Source of the DNA: Sphingomonas sp.
GTDB taxonomy: Bacteria; Pseudomonadota; Alphaproteobacteria; Sphingomonadales; Sphingomonadaceae
Direction: 5' to 3'
DNA length: 64,000 nucleotides
Assembly (NCBI GenBank): GCA_021732445.1
Contig: JAKFUZ010000011.1
Coordinates: forward strand, 1-64,000
Position numbers and translations under genes: made by a program. The notes beneath the pieces were generated by a model that saw only the letters and a list, made by a program, of their open reading frames with translations, did not search any database and was not told the DNA's origin. This document shows, one piece after another, positions 35,070 to 41,663 of the stretch. The first letter of the stretch is position 1. The number at the start of each line of letters is the position of its first letter.

Positions 35070-35309
35070 ATGATCGATACGAATATGTACATGACGCTTG
35101 CCGCAACCGCGCTTGCCGCGCTTGGCCTGGTCACTTTTGCAGCGCTCAGTGGCTGGCGCGGCTGGCTGCGGCTCAAGCAGCAGGAGCTCGCCGCGCGCCG
35201 CGAAGACTCGGCGCCTGCCATGCCCAGCGCCAGCGCGCGCATCGAAATCGCTGACTTGAAGGAGCGGATCCGCAAGCTTGAAGCAATCGCCGCCGGGGTG
35301 GACCTTTGA
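35070..35309 (+). CDS. Psp-array mini-protein 6
   Basis: A 79-residue protein, last of the series. Its membrane helix (TLAATALAALGLVTFAALSGW) is followed by RLKQQELAARR and a short coiled coil IEIADLKERIRKLEAIAAG. The final REI-x-x-LR present in the other members is missing, so it is the most reduced copy. ATG 35070 has GGAG upstream; an in-frame TTG at 35052 is less likely. A hairpin follows its stop codon directly. Confidence 0.75.
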   Translation: MIDTNMYMTLAATALAALGLVTFAALSGWRGWLRLKQQELAARREDSAPAMPSASARIEIADLKERIRKLEAIAAGVDL

Positions 35310-35310
35310 T

Positions 35311-35330
35311 GCCCGCTGCTGCTAGCGGGC
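35311..35330 (+). terminator. Hairpin at the end of the psp array
   Basis: GCCCGCT-gctgct-AGCGGGC is a perfect 7-bp stem starting two bases after the last array gene and ending four bases before the sufE ATG. It may terminate or attenuate transcription, and it also lies where the sufE ribosome-binding site should be. Confidence 0.55.
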
Positions 35331-35334
35331 GGGG

Positions 35335-35787
35335 ATGACCGATACCCCGCCTGCCCCCCCGCTGCCTGCCTCGCCACCCGTCTCGCTGGCCGATGTTTGC
35401 GACGAATATGCAGCACTTGATGCCGATGACCGCTACCGGTTGCTGATTGACCTCGGCCGGGCGCTTGCGCCAATGCCCGAGCCGCTCAAGACCGAGGCAA
35501 CGCTCGTGCGGGGATGTTCGGCCGCTGTGTGGGTTTATCCAACCCAGGGTGCCGATGGCCGGCTGCATTTTCTGGCTGACAGCAATGCCGCGATAACCAA
35601 GGGGATTATCGCGCTGGTCCTGCTGGTTGTTGCAGGCAAATCGGCAGCCGAGATCGGCGCGACCGACATCGCCGGCGCTCTGGCGCCCTTTGACCTCAGG
35701 AACCAGCTCAGCTCCAACCGGACGCAAGGGATCCCCAACATGATCGCGCTCATCCAGCAAACGGCAGGGCGGCTGGCAGCGGCATAG
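35335..35787 (+). CDS. sufE: SufE family cysteine desulfuration protein
   Basis: A 150-residue SufE-type protein that accepts persulfide sulfur from a cysteine desulfurase for Fe-S cluster building. The acceptor cysteine lies in VRGCSAAVWV (about residue 61), and the family's Asp-rich start (DDRYRLLIDLGRALAPMP) and NRTQGIPNM end are clear. The desulfurases at 50.6-52.8 kb are possible partners. The usual suf operon is not adjacent. A hairpin covers the region just before its start codon. Confidence 0.9.
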   Translation: MTDTPPAPPLPASPPVSLADVCDEYAALDADDRYRLLIDLGRALAPMPEPLKTEATLVRGCSAAVWVYPTQGADGRLHFLADSNAAITKGIIALVLLVVAGKSAAEIGATDIAGALAPFDLRNQLSSNRTQGIPNMIALIQQTAGRLAAA

Positions 35788-35809
35788 CGGGTTTTCCAGC
35801 CCGGCGGGG

Positions 35810-36160
35810 TCACTCTGCGGCAGGCAGGCGCCGCTGACAGGTATCGGGCGGTTGCAGACCCAGCGCCTCGGCAATTTTGGCGAGGTCAGTACCCGCCAGC
35901 GCGCGGTGGCACCTATGAGGATGGCGCGCGTTGACGACGGCAACGCCGCCGCGCGGGCACATGCCGAGGCATTTCACCTCGACAACGCCCAGCGAATTCC
36001 TGGCAAAGCGCCTGATACCCAGATGGCGCCGCAGTGCCGTCGCCAGCCGCTCGCGGTTTCTGGCGCCAAAGCCCCTGCCCAGCCGGGTCGAGCATGTCGC
36101 ACACACCAGGATGGCGGTGGACCAATGCGCCTTGACGTACGTCTCTAGTCCGGCTGCCAT
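35810..36160 (-). CDS. Thioredoxin-like (2Fe-2S) ferredoxin domain protein
   Basis: A 116-residue protein of the thioredoxin-fold 2Fe-2S type. Four likely cluster ligands are seen: two in LVCATCSTRLGRG and two in CLGMCPRGG. Such proteins occur in cobalamin and hydrogenase contexts and as stand-alone redox carriers; nothing around it points to a specific partner. Its start overlaps the J-domain gene's end by 16 nt on the same strand, so the two are coupled. Confidence 0.82.
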   Translation of the reverse strand: MAAGLETYVKAHWSTAILVCATCSTRLGRGFGARNRERLATALRRHLGIRRFARNSLGVVEVKCLGMCPRGGVAVVNARHPHRCHRALAGTDLAKIAEALGLQPPDTCQRRLPAAE

Positions 36161-36693
36161 TGCCGGTTTTCCTCAGCCACGCGCAACACATCATACGCCG
36201 CCTGAATCGCCTGAAAACGCACCGCTGCATCCTTGTCGCCGGGGCGCACATCGGGATGGTTGGCCTTGGCAAGGCGGCGCCAGGCGGCGCGCACCGCGTC
36301 GAAATCGGCATCGGTTTCAAGCTCAAGCACATCGAGCGCGCGCAATTCGTCGCGGCTGCGGGAGCCATCTCCCGGTCCTGCCCAGCCATAGTGTTTGGCT
36401 TCGCTATAGCCCGATGTGTCGCCGGTTTCCTCCGCCTCGCGCGCGGCCGCCTCTTCGGCGCTCAGCCCTTCGAAATAATTCCAGCCGCGATTATATTCGC
36501 CGGCATGGCGCTCGCAGAAATACCAGCGCTCGGGGCTGTTGGGGGATTTTGGCGCCGGGCAATTGCCAGGCTCGGCGCACCCGTGGCGATCACACAGGCG
36601 CACGGTTATGGCTTCGCGGCCGCTGCCATAGCCGCGCCAGCGGGGAAACCCCCAGTCAACTGATCTCGTTGTTCGCGCCATCATGGTTGACAT
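36145..36693 (-). CDS. J-domain (DnaJ-like) protein
   Basis: A protein of about 182 residues with a C-terminal J domain (residues about 118-178) that carries the HPD motif in KANHPDVRPGDK. A DnaK partner is implied. The N-terminal part has cysteines in RLCDRHGCAEPGNCP and FCERHAGEYNRGWNYF that may bind metal. Starts at 36693, 36684 and 36681 are all in frame. The much longer frame to 37128 runs through the RNase P RNA gene and is not real. Confidence 0.85.
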   Translation of the reverse strand: MSTMMARTTRSVDWGFPRWRGYGSGREAITVRLCDRHGCAEPGNCPAPKSPNSPERWYFCERHAGEYNRGWNYFEGLSAEEAAAREAEETGDTSGYSEAKHYGWAGPGDGSRSRDELRALDVLELETDADFDAVRAAWRRLAKANHPDVRPGDKDAAVRFQAIQAAYDVLRVAEENRQWQPD

Positions 36694-36758
36694 AAACCCG
36701 CAAGGCGCGAGCGCAAGCGCTGTTGCTTGGCTTGGCACTGGTAGTGCGCCAAAAAAAT

Positions 36759-37153
36759 GCCAGAGGGTCTGTAAGCCGGGTTCTGTTCCCCCTTTGCAGG
36801 GATCGGCGACCATTCCTCTAGGCCATGGATTGCTCCATGGCTCAAGCAACCAACCCGGGCAGCGGGCCGGAAACATTGCCCCGGGGTTTGCGCCCCATGC
36901 CGCCCCTATTCGGTCTTGCTCCCGGTGGGGTTTGCCGTGCCGCTCCTGTTGCCAGTCGCGCGGTGCGCTCTTGCCGCACCCTTTCACCATGGCGTCGCCG
37001 AAGCGGTCGCCGTCTGCTCTCTGTGGCACTTTCCCTAAGGCCGGGAAATGCTCCCCGGCCCCGCCGGACGTTATCCGGCACCGTGTTTTCCGTGGAGCCC
37101 GGACTTTCCTCGCGGTGCAAAATCGCACCCCGCGGCCGCCCGACCCTCTGGCA
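36759..37153 (-). ncRNA. rnpB: RNase P RNA (type A)
   Basis: The catalytic RNA of RNase P, about 395 nt on the minus strand. The 5' side carries the hallmark GAGGAAAGTCCGGGCTCCA, followed by ACGGTGCCGGATAACGTCCGG, typical of alphaproteobacteria. The 3' end has AGAACCCGGCTTACAGACCC. The P1 helix forms between GCCAGAGGGTCG at the 5' end and AGACCCTCTGGC at the 3' end. Its 5' end lies 9 nt from the stop codon of the amidase gene, so its promoter must lie inside that gene. Confidence 0.95.
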
Positions 37154-37162
37154 CGCCGCTGC

Positions 37163-37876
37163 TTACTCGTCTCCGCGCGGTCTTGGCAACAGGAGCGCGA
37201 GCAGGATCATGCGGCACTCGGCATCAATCTCGCCGTCGATGAGGTCGGGACGGAAACGCCGCTGAAACGCCATGATCGCCGCCATCGGCTCGGTCACGTC
37301 ATAACCAAAGCGTTCCAGCGCCAGCAGAAAGCCCGATTGGGTCCAGCCTGGGTCCATCAGATTGTGCGTCGGGCGCGGCAGCGCGAGCCTTAACCGTGCC
37401 AGCGCGGACCATGGGAAAAGCTCGCCCGGATCCCGCTTTCGCGCCGGCGCGATGTCGGAATGCCCAACGATGTTGCCGCGCGTGATGGCATGTCGCTGCT
37501 TCACCGAAGCGACCAGTTCGATAACCGAAGCGATTTGGGCGTCGGGAAACGGGCGATAGCCAAATTCGTGGCCGGGATTGACGATTTCGATGCCAATGCT
37601 TGCGCTGTTCACATCATCGGTATCGCGCCAGTGCGACAGGCCAGCGTGCCAGGCGCGCTTGTCCTCATCGACCAGCCGGAGCACCGCCCCGTCCTCTTCC
37701 ACGACATAATGCGCCGATACCCTGGCTGCCGGGTCGCACAGCCGGGCGATTGCGGTCGGCCCATCGACCATGCCGGTGTAATGGAGCACGATCATCGACA
37801 CCGGCAGCGCCCGCGCGTCAAAATTGGGCGACGGGCACGCGGTGACCGGCCGGTCGCCAATGAAGTCAACGGTCAC
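37163..37876 (-). CDS. N-acetylmuramoyl-L-alanine amidase (AmpD type)
   Basis: A 237-residue amidase_2 domain enzyme that cleaves the bond between muramic acid and the stem peptide. Zinc ligands fit VLHYTG near the start and VGHSDIAPARKRDPG near the end of the domain, with SIGIEIVNPG between. A C-terminal peptidoglycan-binding-like helix region follows (residues about 170-230). No signal peptide is visible, suggesting cytoplasmic recycling of muropeptides. GTG 37876 overlaps the EamA gene's stop codon by 4 nt. Confidence 0.9.
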   Translation of the reverse strand: MTVDFIGDRPVTACPSPNFDARALPVSMIVLHYTGMVDGPTAIARLCDPAARVSAHYVVEEDGAVLRLVDEDKRAWHAGLSHWRDTDDVNSASIGIEIVNPGHEFGYRPFPDAQIASVIELVASVKQRHAITRGNIVGHSDIAPARKRDPGELFPWSALARLRLALPRPTHNLMDPGWTQSGFLLALERFGYDVTEPMAAIMAFQRRFRPDLIDGEIDAECRMILLALLLPRPRGDE

Positions 37877-38775
37877 GTGGCCGTTCCCGCCCGCGCGGTT
37901 CTGATGGTCACGATCGCCACGCCCAGCATCGCCACTCCTCCGCCGATGAGCATGATCGCCGTCACCGGTTTGTCGAAATACCAGCTTGCGGTGAACACTG
38001 AAATTACCGGTGCTGCAAGCGTCAGCGGGGTTACCACCCCAATGCTGTGCCGCTGGAGCAACCAAGACATCGCCCCCTGCCCCGCTACAGTGGAGCCAAT
38101 TGCCGAAAACGCGACAAAGCCAAGCGTGCCCAGTCGCAGCTGCGGAATCGCCTCAACCGCCAGCGGCTCCCGCCACAGCGCCACCGCGCCGACGATGAGC
38201 GTGCCCCAAAACCCGATCCACGCATAAATGGTGAGCACCGGCACGCCAACCAGCCGCCGCTGCAACAGCGAGCATAGCGCCCAGATGAAACTGCCAAGTG
38301 CGGTCAGCGCCAGTCCGAAATGCTCGTTGGCAGCGGCCGGGTCAAACACCAGCAGCGCGACCCCGGCAAGCGACAGCGCTATGCCGGTGATCCGCGGCCA
38401 GTGGATGCGCTCGCCCAGTACCACCACCGCCAGCAGCAATGAAAACGGCACGCCAAGCTGGCCGGCAATCGCCAGCGCGCCGACATTGCTCGAAACGGCA
38501 AGCGACAGGTTGATGACGATGTAGAAAACCCCGCCTGACAATATCCCAAGCGCGGTCAGCGCGAACATTCGCCCGGGGATGATCCGAAGCGAAGAAGCGC
38601 AGACCAGCAGCACGATCGCCTGCCGGAGAAACCCTGCGGTAAATGGCGAAATGGCATCCACCGACACCTTCACCGCAATGATGTTCAGCCCCCACAAGAT
38701 GTTCATCGCAACCGCCACGGCGATGTCTCTGGGACCGAAACGAGCGGCAAATCTATATGGGTCAGCCCGGTTCAT
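37873..38775 (-). CDS. EamA/DMT family transporter
   Basis: A 300-residue membrane protein with ten predicted helices in two EamA repeats, the drug/metabolite transporter fold. The first repeat begins IAVAVAMNILWGLNIIAVKVSVDA and the second starts near residue 150 (GLALTALGSFIWALCSLLQ). The substrate cannot be predicted. It overlaps the amidase gene by 4 nt, forming a two-gene operon. Confidence 0.88.
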   Translation of the reverse strand: MNRADPYRFAARFGPRDIAVAVAMNILWGLNIIAVKVSVDAISPFTAGFLRQAIVLLVCASSLRIIPGRMFALTALGILSGGVFYIVINLSLAVSSNVGALAIAGQLGVPFSLLLAVVVLGERIHWPRITGIALSLAGVALLVFDPAAANEHFGLALTALGSFIWALCSLLQRRLVGVPVLTIYAWIGFWGTLIVGAVALWREPLAVEAIPQLRLGTLGFVAFSAIGSTVAGQGAMSWLLQRHSIGVVTPLTLAAPVISVFTASWYFDKPVTAIMLIGGGVAMLGVAIVTIRTARAGTAT

Positions 38776-38837
38776 GACCGCAAGGGGTGACGGTTTACCC
38801 CGGCAAAGTAAAGCCGTGGTCGCGTGGCTCAGACCAC

Positions 38838-39692
38838 CTAGCTGCCCGGCAGCCGGTCCGTCACCGGCGCGTAAGCCGTGCGCCGATCATCGCATGGCAC
38901 AAACAGTTCGGTATGGCCAAGCGCGGTCTCGCCCGCGCCAAGGATAAGGCGGCCGCCGGGTCGAATGACGCTTGCGATAAGCGCAAATACCTGCCGGCGC
39001 AGGGCCGGTGACAGATAGATGAGCACGTTGCGGCACAAAACCACGTCAAACCGGCCAGCCGGTGCCGCTTCGCTCACCAGATTGTGCTGACGGAAGGAAA
39101 TTTTCTGGACAAGCTCGGGCTTGGCGACCCAGTCCAGATCAACGGGGTCGAACCAGTCGATCATTTGCCGGACAGGAAGCCCGCGCTGGATTTCAAACTG
39201 CGAATAGCGGCCTGCCCTGGCCCTGCGCAGCGCGGTTTCCGATACATCGGTCGCCAGCAACTCCGGCTCTGCCTTGCCGGATGCCGCAAAGCGGTCCGCA
39301 AACAACATGGCCAGCGTTAGCGGTTCCTGCCCGGTTGAACATGCAGCAGACCAGATGCGCGGGCGTCGGCCGAGTCCGCCTTCCTGTAGCCGGTCGACCA
39401 CCTCGACAACCGCGTCAAATGCTGTGGGGTCGCGAAAGAACGACGTCTCTTGATTGAGGAGCATGTCAACAATTGCCCGCTCAAGATTCCCCTGCTGATC
39501 CGCCATCATCGCCGCGACAAGCGCATCCAGCGAAGGCAATTTATGCTCTCGCAGCAACGGTTTGAGCGAAGTCTCAATCCGCCAGGAACGGTTGGCGGCG
39601 ATTTGCTGGCCGGTGCGTGCCTCAAGCAGGTCCGTCAGGATGGTTGCCGCCCCGGAACGCTTGGGCGTCGGGCGATCGGGCATCATCATCAT
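38838..39692 (-). CDS. cheR: Chemotaxis protein methyltransferase CheR
   Basis: A 284-residue SAM-dependent methyltransferase that methylates glutamates of chemoreceptors. The N-terminal helical domain is followed by the catalytic domain with RIWSAACSTGQEPLTLAM, ATDVSETALRRARAG and LCRNVLIYL. ATG 39692 overlaps the cheB stop codon by 4 nt. It ends the minus-strand che cluster. No receptor gene is in the window. Confidence 0.94.
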   Translation of the reverse strand: MMMMPDRPTPKRSGAATILTDLLEARTGQQIAANRSWRIETSLKPLLREHKLPSLDALVAAMMADQQGNLERAIVDMLLNQETSFFRDPTAFDAVVEVVDRLQEGGLGRRPRIWSAACSTGQEPLTLAMLFADRFAASGKAEPELLATDVSETALRRARAGRYSQFEIQRGLPVRQMIDWFDPVDLDWVAKPELVQKISFRQHNLVSEAAPAGRFDVVLCRNVLIYLSPALRRQVFALIASVIRPGGRLILGAGETALGHTELFVPCDDRRTAYAPVTDRLPGS

Positions 39693-40750
39693 GGGCGTCG
39701 TTGCGCCGCAATAAGTTGCCCAATTTCGTCCGGCGGAATGACAAGCGTTGCGTCACCGGCATTCACGACCGCGCCGGGCATGCCCCACACGACCGAACTG
39801 GCGCGGTCCTGTGCTGCAACCACACCCCCTGCCTGCACGACGCGCTTGGCACCCGCCGCGCCGTCGCGCCCCATGCCGCTCAGCACGACGGCAAGCGCCC
39901 GCTGACCAAATACCTCGGCGACTGTTTCAAGCATCGGGTCGACCGACGGCAAACAGCCGCTCGCCACCCGCTCGGTTGACAGCCGCAGGGAAACCCCATC
40001 GGCAAAGCGCGCGCAGCGCATGTGCGCATCGCCCGGCGCGACATATATCCGCCCGCGCAACAACCGCATATGATCCTCGGCAACCACGGCCGGGCGCCCG
40101 CCGAGCACCGCGAGCTGTGCGGCAAAATAGGGCATGAACGAGCCTGGCAGATGCTGTGTCACCAGAATGGGCAACTGGAACGAGGCGGGGATTGCGCGCA
40201 GCAACTGGCCCATCGCGTGGATGCCGCCGGTTGACGCGCCAATAGCCACCACGTCAAATTCATTGCCGGTCGCCCGCACCCGGGCAGCGGGCGCCTGCGG
40301 GGCGGCAGCGCGAGGTTCGTGGTCAACCAGGCGAGAGAGCTTGTCGGTCAGAACATCGGCAAAGCGGCCGACGAAATTGCCGACACCGGGCTTCACCAAC
40401 GTGTCGGCCGCGCCGAGCGTAAGCGCCTGAATGGTTGCTGCGGCCCCTTCTGCGCACGATGACGACACAACGAGAATTTTTGCGCCCTGCCCCGCCGCCA
40501 GCAGATCCGGCAGCGCGGTCAGCCCATCGACGCCGGGCATTTCGATGTCGAGGAGCACGATATCGACCCGCTCGTCTTGCAGAAAAGCCATCGCTGCATG
40601 CACGTCGGGCACCGCGGCTGCCACAGCAAAGCCTCTGGCCGCGCCGATCATCCGGCTAATAACCGCGCGCGCCACTGCCGAATCGTCGACGATGAGCACG
40701 CGGGCGCTGGCGTTGGCCGCCGCTGCTTTCAAGATGGTGTTGCTGGCCAT
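39689..40750 (-). CDS. cheB: Chemotaxis methylesterase/glutamine deamidase CheB
   Basis: A 353-residue response regulator with an N-terminal receiver domain (phospho-acceptor Asp in LLDIEMPGVDG) and a C-terminal methylesterase with the catalytic triad in GASTGG, TQHLPGSF and GMGRDG. It removes methyl groups from receptors and counteracts CheR. ATG 40750 is preferred over TTG further up. It lies 13 nt after the cheY stop codon. Confidence 0.94.
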   Translation of the reverse strand: MASNTILKAAAANASARVLIVDDSAVARAVISRMIGAARGFAVAAAVPDVHAAMAFLQDERVDIVLLDIEMPGVDGLTALPDLLAAGQGAKILVVSSSCAEGAAATIQALTLGAADTLVKPGVGNFVGRFADVLTDKLSRLVDHEPRAAAPQAPAARVRATGNEFDVVAIGASTGGIHAMGQLLRAIPASFQLPILVTQHLPGSFMPYFAAQLAVLGGRPAVVAEDHMRLLRGRIYVAPGDAHMRCARFADGVSLRLSTERVASGCLPSVDPMLETVAEVFGQRALAVVLSGMGRDGAAGAKRVVQAGGVVAAQDRASSVVWGMPGAVVNAGDATLVIPPDEIGQLIAAQRRP

Positions 40751-40763
40751 TGCCGCCGCTGCC

Positions 40764-41129
40764 TCAGGCGACGCCAACGATTTGCAGCTTGCTCTCAAGC
40801 GTCTCGCGGTCAAACGGCTTCATAACATATTCGTCGGCCCCTGCGTCAATTGCGGCGCGGATATAGGCCATGCCGTTTTCGGTGGTGCAGAACACCACTT
40901 TGGGGCGCTGTGGCAGCGCGCTGTCGCGCAGCGCTCGCAGAAAATCCATGCCGCTCATGACGGGCATGTTCCAGTCGAGCAGGATGACGTCGGGGGCCGA
41001 TTTGAGGCACGAATCGAGCGCCTCGCGACCGTCACCGGCTTCGGAAACCTCGAAATTCAGCGTTTCGAGGATGTGCCGGGCGACTTTTCGGATCACCTTG
41101 GAATCGTCGACCACCAGACAAGTTTTCAT
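40764..41129 (-). CDS. cheY: Single-domain response regulator CheY
   Basis: A 121-residue receiver domain protein. The acidic pair is VVDDSKV, the phosphorylated Asp lies in LLDWNMPVMSG, the switch Thr/Ser region in VVFCTTENG, and the conserved lysine in MKPFDRE. It would be phosphorylated by CheA. The ChpT-like protein nearby could also pass phosphate to it or to a CtrA-type regulator. Part of the che operon. Confidence 0.92.
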   Translation of the reverse strand: MKTCLVVDDSKVIRKVARHILETLNFEVSEAGDGREALDSCLKSAPDVILLDWNMPVMSGMDFLRALRDSALPQRPKVVFCTTENGMAYIRAAIDAGADEYVMKPFDRETLESKLQIVGVA

Positions 41130-41209
41130 CGGGAACCATCCTGTTCGAAACGCAACATGATGGTTTTGGCCGAAAAGCGTAATCTTCCCGTTAATGGCTG
41201 TTTCTGATT

Positions 41210-41644
41210 TTATGCGGCAATCGCGATGCCGGGGATAAGAACGCTGAGGTCAATCACCAGAACCGGGTCGCCGTCACGGTCAATAATGCCGCAGCCGGCG
41301 CTGCGCCATCCGGCATCAAGCGCGATACCGCTTGGAAGCGGCGACCAGGCAAACAGCGCGACATCCTCCAGCGCATCGACCAGAATCGCATAATGATGGC
41401 TCTCGACCTGGGTAATGATCGCCCGCGACGGTGCCTTGGGCGACGGCGGGAGCGCCAGCGCAGCACAGGTGTCGATCACCGTGACTACTCGGCTGCGCAG
41501 CGCAGCCAGCCCGCGGATATGCCCCTGCGCCGACGGAACGGGCGTGATTTCGCCAATGTCGATCACCGACTCGACTTGCGCCGAATCGATTGCGACCGGG
41601 CGCTGGGCAATGCGCGCGATGAGGAAGAGTTTGGTGTCGCTCAT
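41210..41644 (-). CDS. cheW: Chemotaxis adaptor CheW
   Basis: A 144-residue CheW-domain protein linking CheA to receptors. Typical segments: LFLIARIAQRPVAIDSAQVESV, GLAALRSRVVTVIDTCAAL and DPVLVIDLSVLIPG. It follows the cheA stop codon by 19 nt on the same strand. Note that CheA here already carries additional CheW-like regions. Confidence 0.9.
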   Translation of the reverse strand: MSDTKLFLIARIAQRPVAIDSAQVESVIDIGEITPVPSAQGHIRGLAALRSRVVTVIDTCAALALPPSPKAPSRAIITQVESHHYAILVDALEDVALFAWSPLPSGIALDAGWRSAGCGIIDRDGDPVLVIDLSVLIPGIAIAA

Positions 41645-41663
41645 GACGATGTCCGGTTTCCCT

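Noticed and set aside
36694-37128. N-terminal extension of the J-domain protein
   Set aside because: This part is the RNase P RNA gene, so the open frame is accidental.
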